A stretch of 64,000 nucleotides of DNA from Streptomyces hygroscopicus (GTDB taxonomy: Bacteria > Actinomycetota > Actinomycetes > Streptomycetales > Streptomycetaceae), in assembly GCF_026168105.1 (NCBI RefSeq), contig NZ_LBMW01000018.1, positions 87,297-151,296 on the forward strand. Reading direction: 5' to 3'. This document shows, in pieces, positions 44,482 through 53,559 of the stretch. A program made the position numbers and the translations under genes. The notes under the pieces were generated by a model, which was given only the letters and a program-made list of their open reading frames with translations, searched no databases and was not told the origin of the DNA. Position 1 is the stretch's first letter; each line of letters opens with the position of its first letter.

Positions 44482-44508
44482 GGCCCGTCCCCGCGCGAGG
44501 GGCGGGCC
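44482..44508 (+). terminator. Hairpin terminator after the dehydrogenase operon
   Basis: GGCCCGTCCCC and GGGGCGGGCC pair, with one bulged or mismatched position, around GCGCGA, 17 nt after the stop. The stem is followed by TTCTCC. Confidence 0.75.
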
Positions 44509-44643
44509 TTCTCCGTCCGCACGGTTCCGGTGAAGTGAACGAGGGGCGGCACTCCGGCCAACTCCGCACGGAAGCGGGGCCGTTGACTCGGCGGGGCCGC
44601 ATACTCCCTGAGGTCCGGTACGGCCCTTCAAGGGAGGCAGAGC

Positions 44644-45507
44644 ATGGCCCTCACCACCCGTCGCAGAGCCCTCACCACCCTCGGCGCCGCCCTCGCGGGC
44701 TCGGTCGCCCTGCCCGCCGCCCGCGCATGGGCGGGCGAGAACGCCCGCGGTCCGCGCCCGCTGTGGCGTGCCCATGCGCACAACGACTACGAGCACCCGC
44801 GTCCCCTCTTCGACGCCCTCGCCCACCGCTTCGGCAGCGTCGAGGCCGACATCTACCTGGTGGGCGACCAGCTCCTCGTCGCCCACGACCCGGTCGAACT
44901 CGACCCCCGGCGCACCCTCGAATCCCTCTACCTCGATCCGCTCGCCGACCTGATCAGGGCCAACCACGGTGTCGTGTACCGGGGTTGGCGCAGGCCCGTG
45001 CAGCTTCTCATCGACATCAAGACCGAGGGCTCGTCGACCTACCTCGAACTCGACCGCCATCTCAGGCGCCACCGGCACCTGTTCACGACGTACGCACACG
45101 GATGCGTGTACCCCGGCCCGCTCACCGCGGTCGTCTCCGGCGACCGCGCGGCCCGCGTGCCGATGGAGGCACAGACCGTGCGGCACGCCTTCTACGACGG
45201 CCGCCTCGGCGACCTCGGCAGCGCCGCGCCGGCCACCTTCATCCCGCTGATCAGCGACAACTGGACCCTTGCGTTCGGCTGGCGCGGGGACGGCCCGTTC
45301 CCCGAAGCCGAGCGGCACAAGCTCTGCGACATCGTCGCCCGGGCGCACGCACGCCGGCAGAAGGTGCGGTTCTGGGCCACGCCGGACGCGGCGGGTCCGG
45401 CTCGGGACGCCCTGTGGGGCGAACTGTTCGACGCGGGAGTCGACTACTTCAACACCGACGACCTGGCCGGCCTCGAGGCGTTCCTCGACGCTCGCCGACG
45501 GCCGTAG
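44644..45507 (+). CDS. Secreted phospholipase C/glycerophosphodiesterase-like protein
   Basis: The 287-residue protein starts behind GGGAGG. The N-terminus (TTRRRALTTLGAALAGSVALPAARAWA) is an export signal with a twin-arginine-like RRR. The mature part begins LWRAHAHNDYEHPRPLFDAL, and VEADIYLVGDQLLVAHDP and LLIDIKTEG complete a PI-PLC/GDPD TIM-barrel pattern with metal-binding His, Glu and Asp. It probably hydrolyses a phosphodiester outside the cell. Its substrate is not clear. Confidence 0.85.
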   Translation: MALTTRRRALTTLGAALAGSVALPAARAWAGENARGPRPLWRAHAHNDYEHPRPLFDALAHRFGSVEADIYLVGDQLLVAHDPVELDPRRTLESLYLDPLADLIRANHGVVYRGWRRPVQLLIDIKTEGSSTYLELDRHLRRHRHLFTTYAHGCVYPGPLTAVVSGDRAARVPMEAQTVRHAFYDGRLGDLGSAAPATFIPLISDNWTLAFGWRGDGPFPEAERHKLCDIVARAHARRQKVRFWATPDAAGPARDALWGELFDAGVDYFNTDDLAGLEAFLDARRRP

Positions 45508-45609
45508 AACCACACGTTCGGCGGACACGTCAGCCGCACGGACCAACCCCTCGCTACGCCACACTTGCGGCCTAAAGCCGCGAAGTGGGCGTGGCGAAGG
45601 AGGTTGACG

Positions 45610-45804
45610 ATGGCCATTTCCATCTCGGTGGTGCTGCTGCTCCTGATCATTGCGGTGATCTTCCTGCGCAACGGCGCGTTGAAGATCTCGCACGCCCTCG
45701 TCTGCCTGCTGCTCGGCTTCTTCCTGGCCAGTTCCAGCATGGCTCCGACCATTCACCAGGGGCTGGCCGCGACGGCGCAGATCGTCGGCAGTCTGCGCCC
45801 ATGA
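45610..45804 (+). CDS. Small membrane protein
   Basis: Sixty-four residues from ATG 45610, preceded by AAGGAGG. Two hydrophobic segments (MAISISVVLLLLIIAVIFL and ALVCLLLGFFLASSSMA) flank a short charged turn, with a short external tail. No family is recognised. It is convergent with the glycosidase gene, whose stop lies 3 nt away. Confidence 0.78.
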   Translation: MAISISVVLLLLIIAVIFLRNGALKISHALVCLLLGFFLASSSMAPTIHQGLAATAQIVGSLRP

Positions 45805-45807
45805 CCC

Positions 45808-47037
45808 TCAGAACCCGGAGAAGACCCCGATGCCGTCCGGAACCGGGCGCTCGGAGCCCCCGCTGGGGTGGTTGCGCACCGTCACCGAGTGCGCGCCCCG
45901 CGGCCTGACGACCAGCGTCGTGGAGCCGCCGCCGTCGAGATTGAATCCGTCCGTGGCGCCCAGCCGCCCCAGGGCCGATGCGACTTCGGCGACCGTGAGG
46001 CCACTGCGGTAGCCGGCCCCGCCGTCCAGGGCGAGGAGCAGCAGTCGGTGGCCGCCGTTGCCGATGCCCACCGCGGTACGCACGGTGGACGTCACGTCGT
46101 CCAGACCGGACAGCGGCCGGCCGTGCCGCAGCACGGGACATCCACCGATGGCGAATTGGTACGGAACCCGTGACGCGGCAGCCACCAGAGCGCTGTGCAC
46201 GCGCACCGGCTCGCCCTTGTGCAGCCCGCGCAGTTGCCGCGCCCCCGCCTCCCGTCCGACCAGCACCGTGGTGCCGGAGGCGATGGAACCCGTGCCGGGC
46301 CGGCCGGCCGTGGCGACGACCCTGCCCTTTCTGATCGTCACCTCGTAGGTGTCCGAGCTGCACGGCCCGCCCCGGTCGGTGTCGGTGCCGCAGACCGCCC
46401 GCAGCCGCGAGACGGCGCCCCAGTCCGACGTGTACGCCCCGATCGATCCCTGGGGCAGCGCGTACTGGTTCAGGCCGCCGAGCTCCAGCCGTTCCCGCGG
46501 GGTGCTCACCGTGCCGTTCAGGACCAGCCGGTCGAGGCGGGCCGTGCGGTCGGCGCCCACCCCGAGCACGTCCTCGGTGCTCGTCCCCGGCGGCAGGGCG
46601 GGCCCGAAGCGCTGCCCGCGGGGGACGGCGGCCTTGAGCGTGTGCCCGCTCACGATGGCCGGGCCGACGGCCGAGCCGGTCGCCTCCACCCACGGGTGCT
46701 GGACCTCGTTGATGTTGAAGAAGTCGCCGTTGATTCCCGCGACGGCGCCCTGTGCGTCGGCGAGCCGCGAGACGGTTGCCCGGGCCGCCACCGACCCCGG
46801 GTGGAGCAGGTCGACGCGTACGTGCCGGTCGCGCAGATCCACGCTGACGAGGTGGACGTGTGCCACCCCGTGGGCGCCGGAGATGTCGAACTGCCGGTAC
46901 TGGACCCCCGGTGCGACGGCCCCGGGGCCCGGCGCGCCACTGGCCGGTGTCGCCCCCGTAAGGGCCGCACCGGCCAGCGCGCTCCATGCCGCCAGAGCCG
47001 TCAGTGCCGTTCTGAGCCGTGTGTCGCGACGCGTCAC
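45808..47037 (-). CDS. Secreted phosphodiester glycosidase (NAGPA family)
   Basis: The 409-residue protein is read from GTG 47037 behind a G-rich sequence. It carries a signal peptide (LRTALTALAAWSALAGAALTGATPASGA) and the NAGPA domain: AGINGDFFNINEVQHP, LLALDGGAGYRSGLTVAEVA and FNLDGGGSTTLVVRPRG. The family cleaves phosphodiester-linked N-acetylglucosamine, in bacteria possibly from teichoic-acid or capsule-type polymers. Cys pairs in the middle suggest extracellular folding. Confidence 0.92.
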   Translation of the reverse strand: MTRRDTRLRTALTALAAWSALAGAALTGATPASGAPGPGAVAPGVQYRQFDISGAHGVAHVHLVSVDLRDRHVRVDLLHPGSVAARATVSRLADAQGAVAGINGDFFNINEVQHPWVEATGSAVGPAIVSGHTLKAAVPRGQRFGPALPPGTSTEDVLGVGADRTARLDRLVLNGTVSTPRERLELGGLNQYALPQGSIGAYTSDWGAVSRLRAVCGTDTDRGGPCSSDTYEVTIRKGRVVATAGRPGTGSIASGTTVLVGREAGARQLRGLHKGEPVRVHSALVAAASRVPYQFAIGGCPVLRHGRPLSGLDDVTSTVRTAVGIGNGGHRLLLLALDGGAGYRSGLTVAEVASALGRLGATDGFNLDGGGSTTLVVRPRGAHSVTVRNHPSGGSERPVPDGIGVFSGF

Positions 47038-47112
47038 GCTGCCCCCCGATGTCTCGTCAACTTCCTTAGGACTCAGGGGAAGTGCACCAGACCGCCGTGT
47101 CCCGTACGGTGT

Positions 47113-47484
47113 TCAGGCCTCGACAACCCGGGAACGGATGAGAAAACGCACTCCTTCGGGTGCTTCCAGGGAGAAGCCGCTGCCACGGCCGGCGACGACG
47201 TCGACGATCAGCCGGGTGTGGCTCCACACCTCGTACTGGCTCCTGGACATCCAAAAGCCCACCGGTTCGTCGACCCCGTCGACCCGCAGCTTGGCGAGCA
47301 GCACGTCCGAGCCGCCGGTGCGGAACTCGCCCTCCGGGTAGCACATGGGGGCGCTGCCGTCGCAGCAGCCGCCGGACTGGTGGAACATCAGCGGCCCGTG
47401 GACCTCCCGCAGCCGCCGCACCAGCTCGGCGGCCGCAGGCGTCAGCTCCACGCGCGGGATCCTGTCCGTGGTCACAGGACCCAT
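47113..47484 (-). CDS. DUF779 protein
   Basis: The 123-residue protein has the DUF779 hallmark FHQSGGCCDGSAPMCYPEGEF and a second conserved part FWMSRSQYEVWSHTRLIVDVVAGRGSGFSLE. The family is often encoded beside aldehyde dehydrogenases, but none is adjacent here. The start is uncertain: ATG 47484, GTG 47475 and GTG 47496 are all in frame. The Cys-rich loop suggests metal binding; no activity is established. Confidence 0.9.
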   Translation of the reverse strand: MGPVTTDRIPRVELTPAAAELVRRLREVHGPLMFHQSGGCCDGSAPMCYPEGEFRTGGSDVLLAKLRVDGVDEPVGFWMSRSQYEVWSHTRLIVDVVAGRGSGFSLEAPEGVRFLIRSRVVEA

Positions 47485-47521
47485 CCCAGCGGACACCACG
47501 TTGCAACGACGTTGCGTGTCT

Positions 47522-47560
47522 CCGCCCGGGCCCGGGGACGTGCAGCCCGGGCCCGGGCGG
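47522..47560. repeat. Perfect 15-bp GC hairpin upstream of the DUF779 gene
   Basis: CCGCCCGGGCCCGGG is followed by a 9-nt loop and its exact reverse complement. The arms are themselves nearly palindromic. It lies 38 nt upstream of the DUF779 start. It could be a leader structure, a terminator for read-through from the right, or a protein-binding site. Confidence 0.85.
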
Positions 47561-48162
47561 AGCGGACCGGACACCCGTAGTTGCCCGCCCAACGCCCGTG
47601 TCGGGGAGGTGGGTTCGAACCCCTGCAGACCTGGCCGCGGAACTGCTGGGCACATGGGACTCCGACGCAGTTTCTCGCCGGGGCGACCTGCACGAGGAGT
47701 GGCGCCGGACCCACAAGTGCTCCATCTCCCAGGCGCGTTGGCCGCACACCTGCCCGGCCGGGACACCATCGAAGGGCACTCGGACGATCGGGACTTCGTC
47801 CTCAACCGGCCGTTGGCCGTTGGTGCTGCCCCAGGAAGAGATCGAGCGGATCCGGCCGCTCACGGAAGAGGGCCTGGAGGCCGGGGTGACTGTCGATCCG
47901 GTCGAGCGGAGGGCTCGGGCGGGTGTGAGCCACCAGAGCCGGGAACGGTCCGCCCGTATGCAGGCGCAGGCGCCTCGGGCGTGTGTTCGGTCGCCGACCG
48001 TGCGGCGTGGCGGTGCCTCGGCGGCACCCGTGCCCGTCAGGGAGGCCGTACGCGCCCGCGCCCCGGGCCCTCGGCCGCCTTCCGTTGCGGCTTCCCGGGC
48101 GGGGCGCGAAGATCAAAGGAGGACTTTCCGGCTACCCGAGCTGGAGTGCTGAGGTGGGTGCC
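47561..48162. other. About 600 bp without an accepted gene, possible gene remnant
   Basis: No frame is intact with a good start. Protein-like stretches appear in two different forward frames: ELLGTWDSDAVSRRGDLHEEW near 47638-47700, and LPQEEIERIRPLTEEGLEAG near 47826-47885, with another in between. This could be a frameshifted remnant. The stretch also contains the 12-bp palindrome GGGTTCGAACCC at 47611-47622 and, near its end, the promoter of the LuxR-type gene. Confidence 0.4.
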
Positions 48163-50847
48163 ATGCCGCGTCCGACGTCCGGCGGACACCGGGGCCTGCC
48201 CTCGGGGCCCGTGGCACCGAACGGCGACCCCCTGCTTGCCGCGCGGTTCAGCGTGCCCGTACCCCCTGCGACCTTCGTACGCAGACCACGCTTGACGGAC
48301 CGGCTGAGCCAGGGCGTGGAAGGTCCCCTGACCCTCGTCAACGGGCCCGCCGGAGCCGGCAAGACACTGCTGGTGGCCGACTGGATCGCCGCCGGGGGAG
48401 GGGGCCGGGTGGCATGGCTGACGGTGGCGCCCGAGGACAGCGGTCCCGGCCTGTTCTGGACCTACGCGCTCGAGTCCCTGCGGCGGCACGGTCTCGCGTC
48501 CCCGGACGACATCGGCAGCCCGGCCCGCCCCGGTGAGGTCGACCACTCACTGCTGACCAGGCTCGCCGCCTGCCTCAGCCGGCAGCCGGAGCCACTGATC
48601 CTGGTCCTCGACGAGTTCGACCGGGTGGCCACCTCGTCGGAGATCGCCGAGGAACTCCAGTTCGTGCTGCGCCACGCGGGCGAGGGACTGCGCCTGCTGA
48701 TCATCAGTCGCACCGAGCCCCTGCTGCCCCTGCACCGCTACCGGGCCGCCGGCGAGGTCACCGACATCCGCGGCGCCGACCTGGCCTTCCTCCCGGAGGA
48801 GACGGCCGAGCTGCTGGGCCGCCACGGTGTGCTCCTGTCGGACGACGGCACCCGGGCGCTGACGGAGCGGACCGGGGGCTGGGCCGCCGGACTGCGGCTG
48901 TGCCTCCTTGCGGCGCAGGGCGCCGACGACCCGGAGGCCTTCCTGAAGGACTTCGAGGCGGGCCAGAGCACCCTCGCCGACTACCTGCTCGCCGAGGTGC
49001 TGGACACCCAGCCGCCCGAGACCCAGGACCTCCTGCTGCGCACCAGCATCCTCGAACAGATCCATCCCGGCCTCGCGGGCGCACTCACGGGCAGGGACGA
49101 CGCGGAGCCGATCCTGGCGGCGCTGCAGCGCGCGAACGCCTTCGTCGAGGCCATCGGTCACGCGTGGTACCGGCTGCACCCCCTGTTCGCCGAGATCCTC
49201 CAGGTCCATCTGCGGGTACGGCACCCCGGGCTCGAACCCGAACTCCACCGCAGGGCGGCACGCTGGCTGACCGAGGCGGGGCTGCTCGCCGAGGCCCTCC
49301 CGCACGCGGCGGAGGCGGGCGACTGGGAGCCGGTCACCACCCGGTTCATCGACGAACTGGCGATCGGGCAACTGCTGACCGGTCTCGACGCCGAACGCCT
49401 GGACGAGCTCTTCTCCCGGATGCCCTCCGATGCCACGGGACCAGCCGCGGACATGGTGCGCGCCGCCTGCGAACTGGCGCGGCACGACGTCGACCGGGGC
49501 CTTGTCCATCTGCGCCGAGCCGAGCAGGACCTGCCCGCCGAGGAGGACTCCGGCTCCGCCGCGGGGCGCTTCAGCTGCGCCCTGCTGCGCGTCCTCGCCG
49601 CCAGGATGACCGGCTCGGCCGACCTCGCAGAGGCCGCCGCCAAGGACGTGGAAGTGGCGGAACGCGCCCTCCCCGCCGAGCGTCTCGCCCAGCACCCGGA
49701 ACTGCCCGCCCTGGTGCTGATGGACCTGGGATCCGCGCAGCTGTGGGCGGGACGCTTCGACGCGGCACGGTCCAGGCTGTCCGCCGCCGCTGAGGTGGCC
49801 CCCGGGCCGGAGACCGCGTTCCCGCGGCACGAGTGCCTCAGCCGGATGGCCCTGCTCGACTTCCTGCAGGGCTGGCCGTCCCGGGCCGAGACGCAGGCCC
49901 GGGAGGCGGTCGCGGAGGCCGAGCGTGCCGGGCTGCCGCCCGCCGCCCGTACCGGTGTCGCCCAGCTCGTCCTGGCCGCCGTCGCCATCGACCGGGACGA
50001 GCTCGCCGCGGCACGCGCCCACCTCGACCACGCCGCCTCCTCGGCGGTACCGCGCGATCCCCTCGTCACCGCGGGACTGGCGCTGCTCCGCTCCCGTCTG
50101 CTGCTCGCCCAGGGCCATCCACGGGCGGCACTGCGGCTCCTGGAGGGGCTCAGACAGCTGACCGCCCAGGCGCCCTCGCCCTGGCTGAGGGAGCGCACGG
50201 CTCTGACCATGTCCGGCGCTTACCTCGCCGACGGCCGCCCACGGCCCGCTCGGGAGGTGCTCGAGGCAGAGGGGACCACCGGAGCGGAGAACGTGGTGGC
50301 CGTGGCCCGGGCCCGGCTCGCCGACGGCGACGGCGAGGCGGCACTGGACCTGCTCGAGGGACTTCCCACCGGGCAGGGAGAGGGGCCGGCCATCACGGTA
50401 CGGGCCCTGCTGGCGCGCGCGCAGGCGGCCGATGCCCTGGGCAACGGCCCGGAGTCCGAGCGCCTGGTCGCGCGGGCCCTGGGCGCGGCCCGGCCGGAGC
50501 TGCTGCGGCGGCCGTTCCTGGAGTCCGGGCCCTGGCTGCGGCGGCTGGCGCACCGTCGGCCCGCCCTGGTGCAGGGGCACGACTGGCTGCCTGCCTCGCT
50601 GGTCGGGCACGCCCCGGCCGCGGACGCCTCCGACGGCGGTCCCGCCCCGGTGACCGAGGCGCTCAGCGAGCGTGAACACGAGGTGCTGGAACGGCTGGCG
50701 CAGATGATGTCGACGGAGGAGATCGCCGCCGACCTGTATCTGTCGGTGAACACCGTCAAGACCCATCTGAAGAGCCTGTACCGCAAGCTCGCGGCGACCA
50801 GGAGGGGCGAGGCCGTACGCAGGGCCCGGGACCTGCACCTCCTGTGA
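48163..50847 (+). CDS. MalT/LuxR-type large ATP-binding transcriptional regulator
   Basis: ATG 48163 behind GAGGTGG gives 894 residues. Walker A is NGPAGAGKT (61-68), Walker B LILVLDEFDRV, and a long helical TPR-like middle region (about 400-800) is followed by a C-terminal LuxR HTH (LSEREHEVLERLAQMMSTEEIAADLYLSVNTVKTHLKSLYRKL). This is the STAND/MalT architecture: an inducer plus ATP trigger oligomerisation and activation. The target is unknown. The small gene downstream is convergent with it. Confidence 0.94.
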   Translation: MPRPTSGGHRGLPSGPVAPNGDPLLAARFSVPVPPATFVRRPRLTDRLSQGVEGPLTLVNGPAGAGKTLLVADWIAAGGGGRVAWLTVAPEDSGPGLFWTYALESLRRHGLASPDDIGSPARPGEVDHSLLTRLAACLSRQPEPLILVLDEFDRVATSSEIAEELQFVLRHAGEGLRLLIISRTEPLLPLHRYRAAGEVTDIRGADLAFLPEETAELLGRHGVLLSDDGTRALTERTGGWAAGLRLCLLAAQGADDPEAFLKDFEAGQSTLADYLLAEVLDTQPPETQDLLLRTSILEQIHPGLAGALTGRDDAEPILAALQRANAFVEAIGHAWYRLHPLFAEILQVHLRVRHPGLEPELHRRAARWLTEAGLLAEALPHAAEAGDWEPVTTRFIDELAIGQLLTGLDAERLDELFSRMPSDATGPAADMVRAACELARHDVDRGLVHLRRAEQDLPAEEDSGSAAGRFSCALLRVLAARMTGSADLAEAAAKDVEVAERALPAERLAQHPELPALVLMDLGSAQLWAGRFDAARSRLSAAAEVAPGPETAFPRHECLSRMALLDFLQGWPSRAETQAREAVAEAERAGLPPAARTGVAQLVLAAVAIDRDELAAARAHLDHAASSAVPRDPLVTAGLALLRSRLLLAQGHPRAALRLLEGLRQLTAQAPSPWLRERTALTMSGAYLADGRPRPAREVLEAEGTTGAENVVAVARARLADGDGEAALDLLEGLPTGQGEGPAITVRALLARAQAADALGNGPESERLVARALGAARPELLRRPFLESGPWLRRLAHRRPALVQGHDWLPASLVGHAPAADASDGGPAPVTEALSEREHEVLERLAQMMSTEEIAADLYLSVNTVKTHLKSLYRKLAATRRGEAVRRARDLHLL

Positions 50848-50858
50848 ACGAAGAACCA

Positions 50859-51056
50859 TCAGTCCGGCATGCGGCGCATCTCCACCACCCGCAACCCCAG
50901 TGACTGGCAGCGCGCCAGCAGGCCGTACAGCTGGGCCTCATCGGTGACCTGGCCGTAGAGCACGGTCTGCTGGGGCACGACGAAGCCGTCCAGCTCCGGG
51001 AACGCCTGGGTCAGCGTCTCCGACATCTGTCCGTCGACCCGAATCTCGTATCGCAT
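50859..51056 (-). CDS. Small conserved hypothetical protein
   Basis: The 65-residue protein MRYEIRVDGQMSETLTQAFPELDGFVVPQQTVLYGQ... has alternating beta/alpha character (a ferredoxin-like ACT or BON size). GAAAGAAG lies upstream of the ATG. It is convergent with the LuxR-type gene, 11 nt from its stop, and 57 nt downstream of the DUF7144 gene. Function is unknown. Confidence 0.8.
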   Translation of the reverse strand: MRYEIRVDGQMSETLTQAFPELDGFVVPQQTVLYGQVTDEAQLYGLLARCQSLGLRVVEMRRMPD

Positions 51057-51113
51057 GAGGACGCTTCTTTCGCGGTCGTACGGCGCCCTGTGGCCCGGCA
51101 GCCCCCTGTGGTC

Positions 51114-51533
51114 CTAACCGGGAACGTTTTCGCTCCCGGCCACGCACAGGGCCCAGATGACGAACCCGTACAGCGCGATCAGGGTCAGCGACCACAGCGG
51201 GTAGTACGGGATGGACAGGAAGTTGACGATGATCAGCAGGGCCGCGATGCCCACGCCGACGGCCCTCGCCCAGGTGGCTGCCGCGAACAGGCCGATGCTC
51301 ACGGCCACGGCGAGGGCGCCCAGTATCAGATGGATCCAGCCCCAGCCGGTCAGGTCGAACTTGAACACGTAGTTGGGGGTGGTGACAAAGACGTTGTCCC
51401 GGGCGATCGCCATGACTCCCCGGAAGATCGCCAGGACGCCGGAGATGAACAGCATCACGGCGGCGAACAGCGTCAGGCCGGTCGCGGCCGCCATGGCTCC
51501 GGACGAGCGGTGCGACGGGGCGGTGCTGACCAT
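51114..51533 (-). CDS. DUF7144-like four-pass membrane protein
   Basis: ATG 51533, with GGAGG upstream, gives 139 residues. There are four membrane segments, with the FDLTGWGWIHLILGALAVAVSIGLF and PYYPLWSLTLIALYGFVIWAL signatures common to the DUF7144 membrane proteins of actinobacteria. An ATG 12 codons earlier lacks a good ribosome binding site. It lies in the same orientation as the 65-residue gene and could be cotranscribed. Confidence 0.88.
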   Translation of the reverse strand: MVSTAPSHRSSGAMAAATGLTLFAAVMLFISGVLAIFRGVMAIARDNVFVTTPNYVFKFDLTGWGWIHLILGALAVAVSIGLFAAATWARAVGVGIAALLIIVNFLSIPYYPLWSLTLIALYGFVIWALCVAGSENVPG

Positions 51534-51801
51534 GTCGGGACCTCCATTCGTTGATCGGCTGCTGCTCACAGCCGCTCACTTAGGAGCCTGAGCTTCTGGG
51601 CCGCCGTGTTCTTCACCCGTCGGGGGTGACCGGAGGCCGACCGGGGTGAAAACGCGTGCCGACCGGGGCGGCCTCCACAGCGGGCCGCGGTTCCGGAGCC
51701 GCCGGGTATCACCCGCGGCAGGTGACACAGGGGGAAAGGCCTCTCAGGAGTGTGCGGTAGGGTTTACCTGCGTGATCACGCGGAACCCGCGCGAGACGCA
51801 A

Positions 51802-51875
<74 letters not shown>

Positions 51876-51889
51876 CTTGCGAAGCAGCA

Positions 51890-51935
51890 GGTCAGAGGTC
51901 GTATCGGAGCAGCCGATGCGGCCTCTTGACCGTTT
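51890..51935 (+). terminator. Terminator of tRNA-Pro
   Basis: GGTCAGAGGTCGTATCGG pairs with CCGATGCGGCCTCTTGACC through about 18 bp with one bulge and two G-U pairs, around AGCAG. GTTTT follows, giving a canonical U-run terminator 15 nt after the tRNA. Confidence 0.85.
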
Positions 51936-52114
51936 TGGCGGCCCGGAGGGGGCCAAGCGGTCTCCCCCGCGCGGCTCCGGCCGACGATCCGCGGCGGCAG
52001 GACGCGGTGCGGGGCAGCCCGTCCCCCGGGCCACCGACCTGGCTGCGAAGCCGGTCGATGGCCTCAGTCTTCTTCTCGTTCGGTCTCGTCTGCGGGGCGC
52101 ACTCTTCACCCGGT

Positions 52115-52636
52115 TCACTCGCTGTCATCGGCGGTCACTCCGAGGAATGCGCCGAGCCGCCCGAGGGCGCCACCTGGTCGGCCCGCCTCGCCCGCGGTGT
52201 GGATCAGGCTGGCGATCATCTCGGCCTCCTGCTCCTCAGTGGTGGTGTAACTGGTCCGGGCCATCAGGCGCTTGATCAGTTGAGGCTGGAGGCCGCTCAG
52301 CAGTCCGTTGAGCGGGTCGGCCTGCGTGGGGTCTTCCGCCCCATGGTGGTCGCACAGCATGTGGCCGAGTTCGTGGAGGATGATGTGCTCGGTGTGCAGG
52401 CGCGCGGTCCGGGCCTCGTAGAAGACGTAGTCCGCCTCGTCCGTGCTCAGCCACAGACCACAGGCTCCGGCCATCGCGATCTGCTCAGGCAGCTCCTTGA
52501 GAATGAGTGGGCGTCCCCGCCATTCCTCCACCCAATCACGTATCAGTGCAAAGGAGTTCGTCTGGGGCACGTTGAGTTCGTCGAGAATCTTCTGGCACCG
52601 ACGCTGTAATCGCAGATATTCGCCGTCATATTTCAC
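52115..52636 (-). CDS. ImmA/IrrE-type zinc metallopeptidase-like protein
   Basis: GTG 52636, preceded by AAGGGATGG, gives 173 residues. The zincin motif is HIILHELGHMLCDHHG, near residues 88-103, and a TTTEEQEAEMIASLIH segment follows with a candidate third-ligand Glu. It resembles ImmA/IrrE proteins, which cleave or inactivate XRE-type repressors in mobile elements. The XRE regulator encoded 387 nt upstream in the same orientation could be its target. It lies between tRNA-Pro and the biosynthetic cluster. Confidence 0.85.
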   Translation of the reverse strand: MKYDGEYLRLQRRCQKILDELNVPQTNSFALIRDWVEEWRGRPLILKELPEQIAMAGACGLWLSTDEADYVFYEARTARLHTEHIILHELGHMLCDHHGAEDPTQADPLNGLLSGLQPQLIKRLMARTSYTTTEEQEAEMIASLIHTAGEAGRPGGALGRLGAFLGVTADDSE

Positions 52637-53023
52637 TTGCCGCCATCCCTTCTTTCCCGCGTGACAGCGTCAGCTGCATGTGCACGATCGACCTCCGAGG
52701 CTTCAGCCCGCATCGCGGGCGCCGCTTGCTGCACGGCTGTCGCCAGCGTAACTGACCGTTGTAAGAGGCGAGTTGGGCGGCGGGTTGAGCGCATTCGGCC
52801 CGATCGTGCCGTGTGAGCGGGCTCACGTCCGGGTGGCCGGGTGACGTCCCCGACGTCCTTGGGCCGAAGATGCCGCTGCATCGAAGAGCAGCGCATCGGG
52901 GACGTAGCAGTGTCGTGTCCCCGAATCTCTGTCGTGACGCATCAGGAGGTATGTGTGAGGGGCGCGGTCGCGGATGGAGGCGCTCGTAGTCGTTCGCGAA
53001 TTCAGTGCGAATTCAATAGGAAT
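52637..53023. other. Intergenic region between XRE and ImmA-like genes
   Basis: No gene is accepted; short frames over the ImmA start lack family features. Two symmetric elements are visible. GTGAGC-GG-GCTCAC lies at 52813-52826, and GAATTCA occurs three times near the XRE stop (52998-53004, 53008-53014, 53020-53026). Either could serve the ImmA-like gene promoter. Confidence 0.5.
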
Positions 53024-53542
53024 TCAGCGCGAATAACGGTGATTCCCGTCCGGGTGGTGCTCTTCCTCGTTCGCGGCCGCCGCCGTTCCTCCCAGGGAGT
53101 CGCGGGCCTGGGCGGCGGCGTCGATGATGCCGTTCAGGAGATGTGACAACTGGTCGGCGGAGAGGGATGTCGGGTGCGACCCGCGCATTGCCAGGGCCTG
53201 AACCTTGTGCCGGCTCAGCGCCCGGACTGCCTCCAACTCCGTGTTGACCTGCTGGAAGACCTGCTCGTCGAGGAAGTAGGCCCAGCGTGCGATGCCCAGG
53301 CTGTGGGCCACCTTCACCAGCGTCTCGATGGTGAGATTGGTTCCCTCGGCGGACTCGGCTGCTGCCAGGGTGCGTTTCGAGACATGTGCACGCTCGGCCA
53401 GCCTGGCCAGGGTGAACGGCCCCTCCGGGTGGTGCTGCCGGATGTATCGCAGTCGCGCGGCGATCGCGGTCTTCGCCGCCTGGACCTGTCCGTCAAGGGT
53501 GTGCCCCATCGAACCGTCAAGCTCCTTGTGTCGGCCGTCCAC
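53024..53542 (-). CDS. XRE-family helix-turn-helix regulator
   Basis: GTG 53542 follows GGAGG at a good distance and gives 172 residues. The HTH reads IAARLRYIRQHHPEGPFTLARLAERAHVSKRTLAAAESAEGTNLTIETLVKVAHSLGI, then a short C-terminal region (FFLDEQVFQQVNTELEAVRALS-like) probably serves dimerisation. A large palindrome lies 18-54 nt upstream of the start, consistent with autorepression. It is divergent from the biosynthetic cluster and is a candidate cluster regulator, with the ImmA-like protein as possible antirepressor. Confidence 0.88.
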   Translation of the reverse strand: MDGRHKELDGSMGHTLDGQVQAAKTAIAARLRYIRQHHPEGPFTLARLAERAHVSKRTLAAAESAEGTNLTIETLVKVAHSLGIARWAYFLDEQVFQQVNTELEAVRALSRHKVQALAMRGSHPTSLSADQLSHLLNGIIDAAAQARDSLGGTAAAANEEEHHPDGNHRYSR

Positions 53543-53559
53543 GACTTCCCACCTCCATG

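Noticed and set aside
47605..47630. GGGTTCGAACCC resembles the T-arm of a tRNA
   Set aside because: No acceptor, D or anticodon arm can be folded around it; it is only a 12-bp palindrome.
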